A stretch of 18,955 nucleotides of DNA from CAZEDK01 sp964511025 (lineage in GTDB: Bacteria > Patescibacteriota > Gracilibacteria > UBA1369 > GWF2-33-10). Below the pieces are notes generated by a model that saw only the letters and a program-made list of their open reading frames with translations, did not search any database and was not told the DNA's origin. Shown here in pieces: positions 1 through 7,665 of the stretch. Both the position numbers and the translations under genes were made by a program. Every line of letters begins with the position of its first letter. The first letter of the stretch is position 1. Location: NCBI GenBank assembly GCA_964511025.1, contig CAZEDK010000034.1:1-18955 (forward strand), written 5' to 3'.

Positions 1-130
1 TCTATAGTCATGTCAGAAAAAATTTGAAAAAATGAATAATTAACTCTCTGAAATTTCGCCTAACTGGCTTCTAACCGAAGTGTTTTCGTCTATACATCTC
101 ATTTTTGCATGAAATGCGAAACCAACTATG

Positions 131-160
131 GATTTTTTTATTTTTGAAGGCGTATATAAT
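131..160 (+). promoter_or_regulatory. Possible promoter of the recombinase gene
   Basis: A perfect -10 hexamer TATAAT lies at 155-160, which would start transcription near 167 and give a leader of about 19 nt before the ATG at 186. The -35 position (132-137) is only a T-run and matches poorly. The first 130 bases hold no convincing gene; a weak hairpin (TTTGCAT/ATGCGAA with a 3-nt loop) lies at 104-120. The promoter is inferred from the -10 box only. Confidence 0.35.
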
Positions 161-185
161 TTATATTATTTATTAACTTTTTACA

Positions 186-1019
186 ATGGAAAATCAATAT
201 ATAGAAGCTTTGGATTTGTTAAAAAACACTCAAGAAGAATTAAGGCTTAGAAATTATAGCCAAAAAACAGTGAAAAATTATTGTTTATGTCTTAAATATT
301 TTTTTATGTTTTTACAGAAAGATTTTAGTAAATTTGATAGAGAAAAAGTAAAGATTTTTTTACTTAAAATTAAAGATGATGGTAAATCACCTCAGACTAT
401 TAATTTACATCTGAACGCGATTAAATTTTTTTATAATGAAATTATTAAAGTGTCATTTGTTATTGATATCAAATTTGCAAAAAGATCGAAAAAATTGCCA
501 GTGGTTTTGTCAAAACAGGAAATTTTGAAAATTATTGATAGTATTTTGAATCAAAAACATAAATTGATTGTATCAATTGCTTATGGAGCTGGTTTACGTG
601 TGAGTGAGGTGCTTACTTTGAAAATAAAAGATATTGATTTTGAAAGAAATTTAATTTACGTGAGGCAAGGTAAGGGAGCGAAAGATAGAATTACTTTGCT
701 ACCTGAAAAATTAAGGAGTGATTTGATAACTTTTATTAATAATAAAAATTTTAATTTGTATGTTTTTGAAAGTGAAAGAGGAGGAAAATTAACGACTAGA
801 ACTGCTGAGAACATTTTTGAAAGTGCGATGAATAAGGCTGGAATTCATAAAGATGCTACTTTTCATTCTCTTAGACATAGCTTCGCCACACATTTACTCG
901 AAAATGGGACTGATATTCGCTATGTACAAGAACTTCTTGGTCATCAAAATATTCGAACAACTCAAATTTACACACAGGTTACAACTCAAAAAATTCAGAA
1001 TATTCAAAGCCCTTTGTGA
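186..1019 (+). CDS. XerC/D-like tyrosine recombinase
   Basis: This is a 277-aa site-specific tyrosine recombinase. The N-terminal half (about residues 10-95) is a SAM-like core-binding domain, beginning with the typical 'NYSQKTVKNY' pattern. The C-terminal catalytic domain shows the full set of active-site residues: R138 (GLRVSEV), K163 in the GKG hairpin, H227 and R230 (HSLRHSFATHL), H253 (LLGH) and nucleophile Y262 (TTQIYTQV). The protein ends in IQSPL, a tail I associate with recombinases from candidate-phylum genomes. It could be the chromosome-dimer resolvase or an integrase of a lost mobile element. The TGA stop comes at the expected end, which supports TGA as a real stop. There is no Shine-Dalgarno sequence before the ATG. 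Family assignment is firm; which Xer role it plays is not known. Confidence 0.9.
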   Translation: MENQYIEALDLLKNTQEELRLRNYSQKTVKNYCLCLKYFFMFLQKDFSKFDREKVKIFLLKIKDDGKSPQTINLHLNAIKFFYNEIIKVSFVIDIKFAKRSKKLPVVLSKQEILKIIDSILNQKHKLIVSIAYGAGLRVSEVLTLKIKDIDFERNLIYVRQGKGAKDRITLLPEKLRSDLITFINNKNFNLYVFESERGGKLTTRTAENIFESAMNKAGIHKDATFHSLRHSFATHLLENGTDIRYVQELLGHQNIRTTQIYTQVTTQKIQNIQSPL

Positions 1020-1032
1020 ATTAATTTTGTAC

Positions 1033-1062
1033 TTGATTTTTTAAAACGTCATACGCTATAAT
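1033..1062 (+). promoter_or_regulatory. Promoter of the toxin-antitoxin operon
   Basis: TTGATT at 1033-1038 and a perfect TATAAT at 1057-1062 are separated by 18 bp. Transcription would start near 1069, about 20 nt before the antitoxin ATG. The same transcript can run on into the toxin and miaB, which follow with gaps of 8 and 14 bp. Confidence 0.6.
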
Positions 1063-1064
1063 AC

Positions 1065-1076
1065 AAGTGTATACTT
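1065..1076 (+). promoter_or_regulatory. Possible antitoxin operator
   Basis: The 12-bp near-palindrome AAGTGTATACTT has AAGT/ACTT arms and sits right over the predicted transcription start. Ribbon-helix-helix antitoxins usually repress their own promoter at short palindromes in this position. This is inference from position and symmetry. Confidence 0.35.
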
Positions 1077-1088
1077 AATTGTGTAAAT

Positions 1089-1346
1089 ATGACAACCGCT
1101 GTAACATTTCGTGTCCCTACTAATTTAATTATTGAAGTTAGTCATTTATTTAATGGTGAAACAAAAACTGAATCTTTTTTAAAAGCTATAAAGAAAGGGG
1201 TTGAATATCAAAAATCTTTGAAAGAAAAAATGATAGCTGATTATAGTAGTATTACAGAAGAGGAGTGTGAATGCGTGAAAGAAGCTGGGTCATTTGCGGC
1301 AGAAATTATTGATGATGATTTTGAGGAATATTCAAAATTTTTATAA
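1089..1346 (+). CDS. Probable RHH-type antitoxin
   Basis: An 85-aa protein encoded 8 bp before a MazF/PemK-type toxin. The N-terminus (residues 3-15, TAVTFRVPTNLII) looks like the beta-strand of a ribbon-helix-helix DNA-binding fold, followed by helices around residues 20-50. The C-terminal third is acidic (EEEC, DDDFEEYSKFL), as expected for an antitoxin tail that wraps and neutralises a basic toxin. It would bind the toxin and repress the shared promoter. No close family is recognised by sequence alone; the call rests on gene order, size and composition. The start ATG has no Shine-Dalgarno sequence. Confidence 0.65.
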   Translation: MTTAVTFRVPTNLIIEVSHLFNGETKTESFLKAIKKGVEYQKSLKEKMIADYSSITEEECECVKEAGSFAAEIIDDDFEEYSKFL

Positions 1347-1354
1347 TTTTTATT

Positions 1355-1699
1355 ATGCATATAAAAAAAGGCACTATTGTCTTAGCGTCATTTGATCCTA
1401 GTGTTGGACATGAAATTAGAAAGACAAGACCTGCTCTGATTATTCAAAACAATATTGCATGTAATTATTCCAATTTATTTACATTAATACCATTTTCTTC
1501 AAAAGAATATACCGCTAAAGTTTTTGAACTTTTTTTGAGAAGGAACAAACAAAATAAACTTACTAAAGACTCTGTATTGCTTGTGAATAAAATAATGACT
1601 TTTGATAAATCTAGAATTGTAAAAATTTTAGGTGAAGTTGATGAAGAGTTTTTGAATGAAGTTTATGAGAAAATTGATATTCATTTTGGAAGATTATAA
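1355..1699 (+). CDS. MazF/PemK-family mRNA interferase toxin
   Basis: A 114-aa toxin of the CcdB/MazF fold. The N-terminal signature is clear: KGTIVLASFDPSVGHEIRKT followed by RPALIIQN (residues 5-32), matching the family pattern of G-x-I-V-L, a FDP-x-x-G-x-E loop and a K-T-R-P-A-L strand. TLIPFSS at 43-49 matches the second conserved strand with its catalytic-side Ser/Thr. Family members cut mRNA at short sequences. It lies 8 bp after the antitoxin and 14 bp before miaB, so all three are probably co-transcribed. Full length for the family, with no sign of decay. Confidence 0.88.
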   Translation: MHIKKGTIVLASFDPSVGHEIRKTRPALIIQNNIACNYSNLFTLIPFSSKEYTAKVFELFLRRNKQNKLTKDSVLLVNKIMTFDKSRIVKILGEVDEEFLNEVYEKIDIHFGRL

Positions 1700-1713
1700 A
1701 ATTTAATTAATAG

Positions 1714-3072
1714 ATGAAATATTTTTTACAGACTTTTGGGTGTCAGATGAATAAGACTGATTCTGAGCGTGTTTGTGCTGTTGTTGAACATTTGGGCTAC
1801 AAAGTTGCTGATAAGATGGAATTTGCTGATCTTGTTATTTTTAACACCTGCTCAATTAGGCAAACGGCGGAAGATAGAGTGCATGGTAGTATTGGTAAGA
1901 TGGCGAAATTTAAGAAAAAAAATCCGAAACTCAAAATTGCTGTTACCGGCTGTATGGTGCGTCAATCAAGTAGTCAAAATTCTGAAAATAGAGATGAACT
2001 TTTGAAAACCCATAAGAAATTGGATTGTGTTTTTCGTATTGAGGATCTTGCTAAAATAGACAAAATTCTACTGGAATGTGATCCTAACTTGGATATCAAG
2101 ACTCTTGAAGATGAAGGGACTTTGGAAAATTATTTCAAAATACATCCTAGATATTCTGATACTTTTAAGGCTTATGTTCCAATTCAGACAGGTTGTGATA
2201 AATTTTGCACTTACTGTATTGTGCCTTTTACAAGAGGGCGTGAATATAGTAGAGATTTTCAGGAAATATTGAGTGAATGTAAAAAACTTGTTGAAGGAGG
2301 GGCAAAAGAAATAACTTTGCTTGGGCAGACTGTGAATACTTATGGAATTAGTAAGTTTGATAAAATGTCTAAGAAATTTATCAATTATTCTAAATATCCT
2401 TTTGTGGATCTTTTGACAGAAGTAGATAAACTAAAAAAATTTGGCTTGAAGTGGCTAAGATTTGCTTCACCATATCCAAAAGATTTCTCGGATGAATTAA
2501 TTGATGCAATGGCTAGTCTTGAGACAGTTTGTCCGCATGTTCATATGCCTGTGCAATCCGGTTGTGATGAAATGCTAAAAGTGATGAATAGAAATTATAC
2601 AATTGAGGAATATGTTACGCTTGTTGATAAATTTAGATTAAAAATTCCAGGAATATCGATTACAACGGATATTATTGTTGGTTTTCCCGGTGAGACAAAC
2701 GATATTTTTGATAAAACTTGTAAATTTTATGAAGATATGCAATTTGATCTTTGTTATTCTGCAAAATATTCGCCAAGGAAGGGGACTTATTCAGAAAAAT
2801 TTTTAAAAGATGAAGTTTTAAGTGAAGAAAAAACAAAAAGATGGCGCAAACTCAATAAAATTGCCGCAAAATATTGTTATACATATTTGACAAGTTTTGT
2901 TGGTAGTGAGCAAGAAGTTCTTGTTGAGGAAGAAAAAGCCGGCTATTTTTATGCTAGAAATGCTCATAACAAAATGATTCGATTCAAATCTGAGAGAAGA
3001 AATTTGATTGGAGAATTTATTTATGTTAGAATGATAGAAGCTTTTGACTGGCTAATCGAAGCTGAATTGTAA
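1714..3072 (+). CDS. miaB: tRNA 2-methylthioadenosine synthase MiaB
   Basis: A 452-aa radical-SAM methylthiotransferase that adds the methylthio group to i6A37 of tRNAs reading U-starting codons. The N-terminal UPF0004 domain carries three cysteines for the auxiliary cluster (C10 in TFGCQMN, C46 in NTCSIR, C80 in TGCMVR). The radical-SAM motif CxxxCxxC is C161, C165, C168 (GCDKFCTYC). The family pattern PFTRGRE follows, as do GxTVNxYG and the HMPVQSG strand. The last 60-70 residues form a TRAM RNA-binding domain. NTCSIR with TGCMVRQ favours MiaB over RimO or MtaB. Length is normal. No Shine-Dalgarno sequence precedes the ATG. Confidence 0.93.
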   Translation: MKYFLQTFGCQMNKTDSERVCAVVEHLGYKVADKMEFADLVIFNTCSIRQTAEDRVHGSIGKMAKFKKKNPKLKIAVTGCMVRQSSSQNSENRDELLKTHKKLDCVFRIEDLAKIDKILLECDPNLDIKTLEDEGTLENYFKIHPRYSDTFKAYVPIQTGCDKFCTYCIVPFTRGREYSRDFQEILSECKKLVEGGAKEITLLGQTVNTYGISKFDKMSKKFINYSKYPFVDLLTEVDKLKKFGLKWLRFASPYPKDFSDELIDAMASLETVCPHVHMPVQSGCDEMLKVMNRNYTIEEYVTLVDKFRLKIPGISITTDIIVGFPGETNDIFDKTCKFYEDMQFDLCYSAKYSPRKGTYSEKFLKDEVLSEEKTKRWRKLNKIAAKYCYTYLTSFVGSEQEVLVEEEKAGYFYARNAHNKMIRFKSERRNLIGEFIYVRMIEAFDWLIEAEL

Positions 3073-3090
3073 AAACTTCCAAATTAAAAT

Positions 3091-3792
3091 ATGTCTAGCA
3101 TACTTATCATTGAGGACGATGCCAGGCTTGGTAGAGTCCTTCAGGCGATACTGAAAAGAGAAAAATTTACCAGTGACCTTTCCAGAACAGGTGAAGATGG
3201 TTATGCAAAAGCGTTGGCTAATAAATATAGTCTAATAATGCTTGATTGGTCACTGCCTGATATGGATGGTGAACAGGTTTTGAAATGTATTAGAGAAAAA
3301 GGTGTTGGCGTGCCAGTGCTTGTTTTGACTGCGAGGACAAGTTCAGAAGATGCTGCAAAAATGATTAATTCCGGAGCTGATGATTATGTGCGTAAATCAA
3401 TGTGGAGTGGTAAAGAGCTTATTGCTAGAATTAAGAGTCTTATCAGAAGTCAAAGTGGGCATAAAACAAATATTCTTCAAATAGGTGATTTGAAAATTGA
3501 TCATGATAAGCATGAAGTTACTTTCAATAATAAAAAAATTGTTTTTGATAGTATGGATTTTCGCATACTTGCATGTCTTGCATCCAGAAGTCCGAATGTT
3601 GTCACGCCTGAAGATATTGCGCAAGAAGTATGGGGGGATCACGATTTATCAGTAAACCCCGGTACTATTAGAGCACATCTTTGTAATATACGCAGAAAGA
3701 TCGACCGTGATATTGAAAATGTTAGATATATTCATACTGTGCATGGTCACGGTTTTCGTCTTGCTGAAGAGAAAATTGAAGATTGTTCCTAA
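3091..3792 (+). CDS. OmpR/PhoB-family response regulator
   Basis: A 233-aa two-component regulator. The receiver domain (residues 3-115) has the acidic pocket E8-D9-D10, phospho-acceptor D52 (MLDWSLPDMDG), T80 (VLTAR) and K102. The usual K-P dipeptide is K-S (DDYVRKSMWSGKEL), a small departure at the switch lysine. The C-terminal winged helix (about 130-225) has the normal pattern, ending in VRYIHTVHGHGFRL. There is no full histidine kinase next to it; instead a 56-aa DHp-like gene converges on it and overlaps its stop codon. It starts 18 bp after miaB and may be read from the same transcript. Targets are unknown. Confidence 0.92.
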   Translation: MSSILIIEDDARLGRVLQAILKREKFTSDLSRTGEDGYAKALANKYSLIMLDWSLPDMDGEQVLKCIREKGVGVPVLVLTARTSSEDAAKMINSGADDYVRKSMWSGKELIARIKSLIRSQSGHKTNILQIGDLKIDHDKHEVTFNNKKIVFDSMDFRILACLASRSPNVVTPEDIAQEVWGDHDLSVNPGTIRAHLCNIRRKIDRDIENVRYIHTVHGHGFRLAEEKIEDCS

Positions 3793-3959
3793 ACGCTTAG
3801 TATAATAGGAATTTTTTGTTCCAATTCTTCTACTGCGCTTTTCATATCTGCAGTGATTTCTTCCATTCCTTTTTCAGTTTCAATCAAATCAATATTAGCT
3901 TTTATAATAGCTAAACAATTCAGCATGTCGTGTTTAAGTTGTTTTTTTTCGTCAGACAT
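3789..3959 (-). CDS. 56-aa DHp/HisKA-like mini-protein
   Basis: An ATG at 3959 opens 56 codons ending in TAG at 3789. The first helix (residues 6-27) reads KKQLKHDMLNCLAIIKANID. It resembles the H-box of histidine-kinase DHp domains, where a His is followed by D/E, x-L-N/R and a hydrophobic helix; H10 would be the phospho-acceptor. A second amphipathic helix (about 30-50) could complete a two-helix hairpin that dimerises. There is no ATP-binding domain. The gene overlaps the end of the OmpR-type regulator by 4 bp in convergent orientation, so it may be a phosphotransfer partner or a phosphatase for it. Alternatives are a chance coiled coil or a kinase remnant. It begins with an A-rich leader. 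Confidence 0.5.
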   Translation of the reverse strand: MSDEKKQLKHDMLNCLAIIKANIDLIETEKGMEEITADMKSAVEELEQKIPIILSV

Positions 3960-4017
3960 TTTTTGTTTTTAAGGATGATAGATGCCTTGCAAGCATGTGG
4001 TAAGTATATATTATAAT

Positions 4018-5871
4018 TTATATATCTACAACAGCTTTTATTCTTCTAATTCCTGATGAACTTGATTCTTCTTTAATGATTTTGAAATTTTTAATCTCAG
4101 AACTGTTTTTCACATGAGGTCCTCCGCATATTTCCATTGAAAAATTTCCTATTTGATAAACTTTTATATTATTTTCTAATTTTGCATATTTATCTTCAAA
4201 AAGTCCTATTGCACCTTCTTCTTTTGCTTCTTTAGTTGTAAGAATTTTACAGTTGATATCAAGTCCTTTTTTTATTTGTTCATTTACAATATCTTCGACT
4301 GCTTTAATTTGCTGAGGAGTCATCTTGTCAGAGTGACTGAAGTCAAATCTTAGTCTTTCTGCCGTAATATTACTTCCTTTTTGTGCTACATGTTTGCCCA
4401 AAACAATTTGTAGAGCCTTGTGTAGTAGATGTGTTGCTGTGTGTAATTTTGTAGTTGCTTCGCTGTGATCAGCCAAACCTCCTGTGAATTTTTGTTCAGC
4501 GCCTTTTCTGGAGAGTTCTTTGTGTTTTTCAAAAGCTTCTTCAAATCCTTTTTCATCTACTTTTAGATTATTTTCAAATGCGAGTTCTTTGATTATCTCA
4601 AAAGGAAATCCGTAAGTGTCATATAGCTTAAAAGCTGTATTGCCACTTATTTCTTGTTTATTACTAAAAGTTTTTATTTTTTCGGCGATTTTTTCAAATT
4701 CTTTTTCTCCTTTGTGTAAAGTTTCTGCGAATTTTTCTTCTTCTTTATTGAGTTCTTCTATAATTCTATTTTTATTGTGATTAAGTTCCGGATAATATTC
4801 ACTGTAAGTATTTACAAATTCAGTTGCTAGAAATGAACAAAACTGCAAATCAAGTCCTAATTTTCTGCCATGTCTTACCGCTCGTCTAATCAGCTTCCTT
4901 ACAACATATCCCTGGTCTGTATTTGATGGGCAAATACCTCTTTGATCACCAATGATAAATACAGCAGATCTTATATGATCCAAAATTATTCTTTCTGATT
5001 TTATCTTTTCTTGCGCATCAACTTTTATATTTACATTATTAATGTTTATTTTTTCGTAAAGAAGTTTTATTAAAGATTTTCCTGATTTATCTTGAAATAA
5101 CTCTGTATCATAATGTGAAGATTTACCTTGTAAAATTGCAGTTACTCTTTCCAGTCCCATTCCGGTATCAACATTTTGCTGCGCGAGTAATTCAAAACTG
5201 CCATCTGCTTTTTTGTTGTACTGCATGAAAACATCATTCCAGATTTCTACCCATTCGCTATTTTCTGTTGGCCCACCTTTATGATATGGATCATTATTTT
5301 TGCCAGTAAAATAAAAGATTTCCGTGTCAGGTCCGCATGGGCCCGTTTGACCCGCAGGTCCCCACCAGTTTTCTTTTTTGCTGTAGAAAAATATTCTTCT
5401 TTTTGTGTCTTTTTTTGCATTTTCATTTTTTGTAAAACCCAAAGATTCCCAAGTTTTGGCTGCTTCTTCATCTTTGTTGGCATCTTTATCGCCTTCGAAG
5501 CAAGATACGCATAGTAAATCAGGATTTAATTTGAGTTCTTGTGTTAGAAATTCATAACTCATTTTGATCGCTTCTTCTTTGAAATAATCGCCAAGTGACC
5601 AGTTGCCGAGCATTTCAAAAAATGTGCAATGTGTAGCATCTCCAACTTCATCTATATCATCTGTTCTTACACATTTTTGCACGTTCACAAGTCGATTGCC
5701 TTGTGCGTGAAGCTCACCCATTAGATATGGAACCAATGGATGCATACCGGCTGTTGTGAATAATACCGTTGGATCATTTTCCGGAATGACTGGTGCAGAT
5801 GATATTTCTTTGTGGTTATACTTTTTTACAAAAAAATCTATATATTTTTTTCGTATCTCGCTTGCTAACAT
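4018..5871 (-). CDS. alaS: Alanyl-tRNA synthetase, short form without C-Ala
   Basis: A 617-aa class II synthetase that charges tRNA-Ala. The catalytic core shows motif 1 (TTAGMHPLVPYLMG, residues 39-52), motif 2 (RTDDIDEVGD then FEMLGNWSLGDYFK, 69-98), GPAGQTGPCGP (171-181), NDVFMQYN (212-219) and motif 3 GMGLER (237-242). The editing domain keeps its zinc/active-site ligands H477 and H481 (HTATHLLH), C582 and H586; the family CGGTHV is CGGPHV here. The protein stops just after the editing domain, so the C-terminal C-Ala domain seen in the roughly 875-aa bacterial form is missing, as in many reduced genomes. It is transcribed divergently from the DUF3352 gene. Confidence 0.95.
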   Translation of the reverse strand: MLASEIRKKYIDFFVKKYNHKEISSAPVIPENDPTVLFTTAGMHPLVPYLMGELHAQGNRLVNVQKCVRTDDIDEVGDATHCTFFEMLGNWSLGDYFKEEAIKMSYEFLTQELKLNPDLLCVSCFEGDKDANKDEEAAKTWESLGFTKNENAKKDTKRRIFFYSKKENWWGPAGQTGPCGPDTEIFYFTGKNNDPYHKGGPTENSEWVEIWNDVFMQYNKKADGSFELLAQQNVDTGMGLERVTAILQGKSSHYDTELFQDKSGKSLIKLLYEKININNVNIKVDAQEKIKSERIILDHIRSAVFIIGDQRGICPSNTDQGYVVRKLIRRAVRHGRKLGLDLQFCSFLATEFVNTYSEYYPELNHNKNRIIEELNKEEEKFAETLHKGEKEFEKIAEKIKTFSNKQEISGNTAFKLYDTYGFPFEIIKELAFENNLKVDEKGFEEAFEKHKELSRKGAEQKFTGGLADHSEATTKLHTATHLLHKALQIVLGKHVAQKGSNITAERLRFDFSHSDKMTPQQIKAVEDIVNEQIKKGLDINCKILTTKEAKEEGAIGLFEDKYAKLENNIKVYQIGNFSMEICGGPHVKNSSEIKNFKIIKEESSSSGIRRIKAVVDI

Positions 5872-5898
5872 TTTTAAACTTAAATTGTACCAAAGTCT

Positions 5899-5927
5899 AT
5901 TATATATAGCTATTTTTGCTTTGTGAA
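5899..5927 (-). promoter_or_regulatory. Promoter of alaS
   Basis: On the minus strand TTCACA (5927-5922) and a perfect TATAAT (5904-5899) are spaced 17 bp, giving a start near 5892 and a leader of about 20 nt. A weaker candidate for the divergent gene is a CATAAT at 5959-5964 on the plus strand. Confidence 0.55.
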
Positions 5928-5993
5928 GGAAACTATTTCATATTTTTTTATCATCTGACATAATGCTTAAGGAATTTTTTTAAAATTAATAAA

Positions 5994-7652
5994 ATGTTTA
6001 AGAAAAAATCGGATAAGAAATTTGATATAAAAAATGCTGCTGTTTTTTATGGGCTTCTTTTTATAGGTTTGCTTGTTATTCTTTTTGCGATGTGGTGGAT
6101 ATATTTTGTGTTTGAAAAACCAAACGATGTTTCAGATATTTTACCTGGATCTACGGTATTTTATGCTCAAGCGGATTTGGATTTATTGACTCTTTATGAT
6201 GAACAAAATATCAAATCTTTTTTTGCCGCTAATAATATTGAATACAAAGATCCAAGACTTTATTTGAATGCTTTACTTGGAATACCTTCCAAATTTGAGA
6301 CTGATTTTCTTGGATCTTCTTTATCAATTGCGTTTTTAAATTCGAATTTTTCAAATGATTCAAAATTGTTTTTTGTTGAATTGGATTCTTATAGAGATTT
6401 TAAAAAATTTTTAAGTTCCAGTTTACAAGATCATGGGCAAAAGGTCTTGAAAGAGCAAAAAATAGCTGACAAGTTTTCTTGTTATAAGTATCCGGCAAAT
6501 CAAAATTGGTGTTTTAATGTCATAGCTGATTATTTAGTTCTAACGGAAAATCCATCAAATTTTGCAGATATATATCTATCAATCGCCGCAAAAGACACGT
6601 TGAAAAGAAAAGTTGATTTCCAAAATGCAGTGAATAATTTGAGACAACTTCGACCTTTGTTTGGATATTTTAATATTGGCAGGTCACTTGAAACTAAAAG
6701 TGATTATCTTGACCTTGGAGATTTGTTTTTTGACAACAGTTTACAATTATTTCAAAGTATTGCTTTCTCGGCGACTTTGAACAATTCTAATATTGAAATA
6801 GATAATTATCTTAATTTTTCGCCATTGCTTAAGGACAGCAAATCTTCTTTTGGACTAAGGCAAAAATATAGAGCAAATGCGTCTTCAATACTTAATGATT
6901 CTTTTGATTTTGTTTTGGCTGGTCAGGATTTTGCTTATGATTATAATGTTTTCAAAGATTTGTTTGAAGTTTTAGATCCGACGAAAGTTCTTGTTTTGGA
7001 TGGAATAATGGAAGCATATAAGGATAAATTTTTTGGACAGGATATTGAAGTTCATGATTTCTTGAAATTATTGACGAGAGAATATCAGTTGGCAATTAAA
7101 TTTAATGATACAAAATCTGATTATTTGCTTGCCCTGGATATTTCTGATTTGGAAAATGCTTATGAATTTTTGAATAAAATAGTCAATAGTTTTCTTGAGA
7201 ATAATCCGCTTTCTGATCCAAAAATAGAAGAGTTGACTCTGGAAGATGGAACAATTATGAAAAAACTTGTTGCTAATTTTGATGAAGTACAAAAAATCTC
7301 TGAGGAAAAATACAAAAATTTTGATCTTATGGTCTTGGGTACTGATTCAGCTCATTTTAAGGCTTCGATTGCTTTTAGTGATGATTGGTTTTTGATGTCT
7401 TCAAGCAATGATTTGTTGAAAAAAGCACTTTCTGATTTTTCTGAAGATAAAAGTTATGAGCAAAATTTTTTGAAAAAAGATATGATTGTTTTTTCAGATC
7501 AGGTTCTTTATATGTCTCAAAACTTTTTGATGAAAAATTCAAATGGAGCAGTCTTAGATTTTGTTAGTAAATATATTCAGTCTGTATTTAGTGGAGAGAA
7601 GTTTTTTGCTGACGGTGTTGCTTTGAAAACAAATATTGAACTGAATAATTAA
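5994..7652 (+). CDS. Membrane-anchored DUF3352-like protein
   Basis: A 552-aa protein with a basic N-terminus (KKKSDKK), a single membrane helix at about residues 15-40, and a long extracytoplasmic domain. The start of that domain, ILPGSTVFYAQADLD (49-63), resembles the 'P-x-x-T-x-x-Y-x-x-x-D' opening of DUF3352 proteins, which have repeated beta-rich modules and no known activity. Later segments such as YLLALDISDLENAYEFLNKI and FLMSSSNDLLKKAL fit the repeated 'x-x-D-x-x-x-a-x-x-F-l' units of that family. It lies 13 bp before the DUF4012 gene and is probably in the same operon, so the two may act together at the envelope. The DUF3352 assignment is moderate. Confidence 0.65.
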   Translation: MFKKKSDKKFDIKNAAVFYGLLFIGLLVILFAMWWIYFVFEKPNDVSDILPGSTVFYAQADLDLLTLYDEQNIKSFFAANNIEYKDPRLYLNALLGIPSKFETDFLGSSLSIAFLNSNFSNDSKLFFVELDSYRDFKKFLSSSLQDHGQKVLKEQKIADKFSCYKYPANQNWCFNVIADYLVLTENPSNFADIYLSIAAKDTLKRKVDFQNAVNNLRQLRPLFGYFNIGRSLETKSDYLDLGDLFFDNSLQLFQSIAFSATLNNSNIEIDNYLNFSPLLKDSKSSFGLRQKYRANASSILNDSFDFVLAGQDFAYDYNVFKDLFEVLDPTKVLVLDGIMEAYKDKFFGQDIEVHDFLKLLTREYQLAIKFNDTKSDYLLALDISDLENAYEFLNKIVNSFLENNPLSDPKIEELTLEDGTIMKKLVANFDEVQKISEEKYKNFDLMVLGTDSAHFKASIAFSDDWFLMSSSNDLLKKALSDFSEDKSYEQNFLKKDMIVFSDQVLYMSQNFLMKNSNGAVLDFVSKYIQSVFSGEKFFADGVALKTNIELNN

Positions 7653-7665
7653 AACTATCCGTAAT

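Noticed and set aside
40..125. Possible integron attC-like or recombination site before the recombinase
   Set aside because: GCCTAAC fits one half-site pattern, but no matching GTTRRRY partner or proper fold was found; only weak small hairpins are present.
853..1044. Overlapping frame inside and beyond the recombinase end
   Set aside because: It is a shadow of the recombinase gene, biased in composition (Leu/Phe/Lys) and without any domain.
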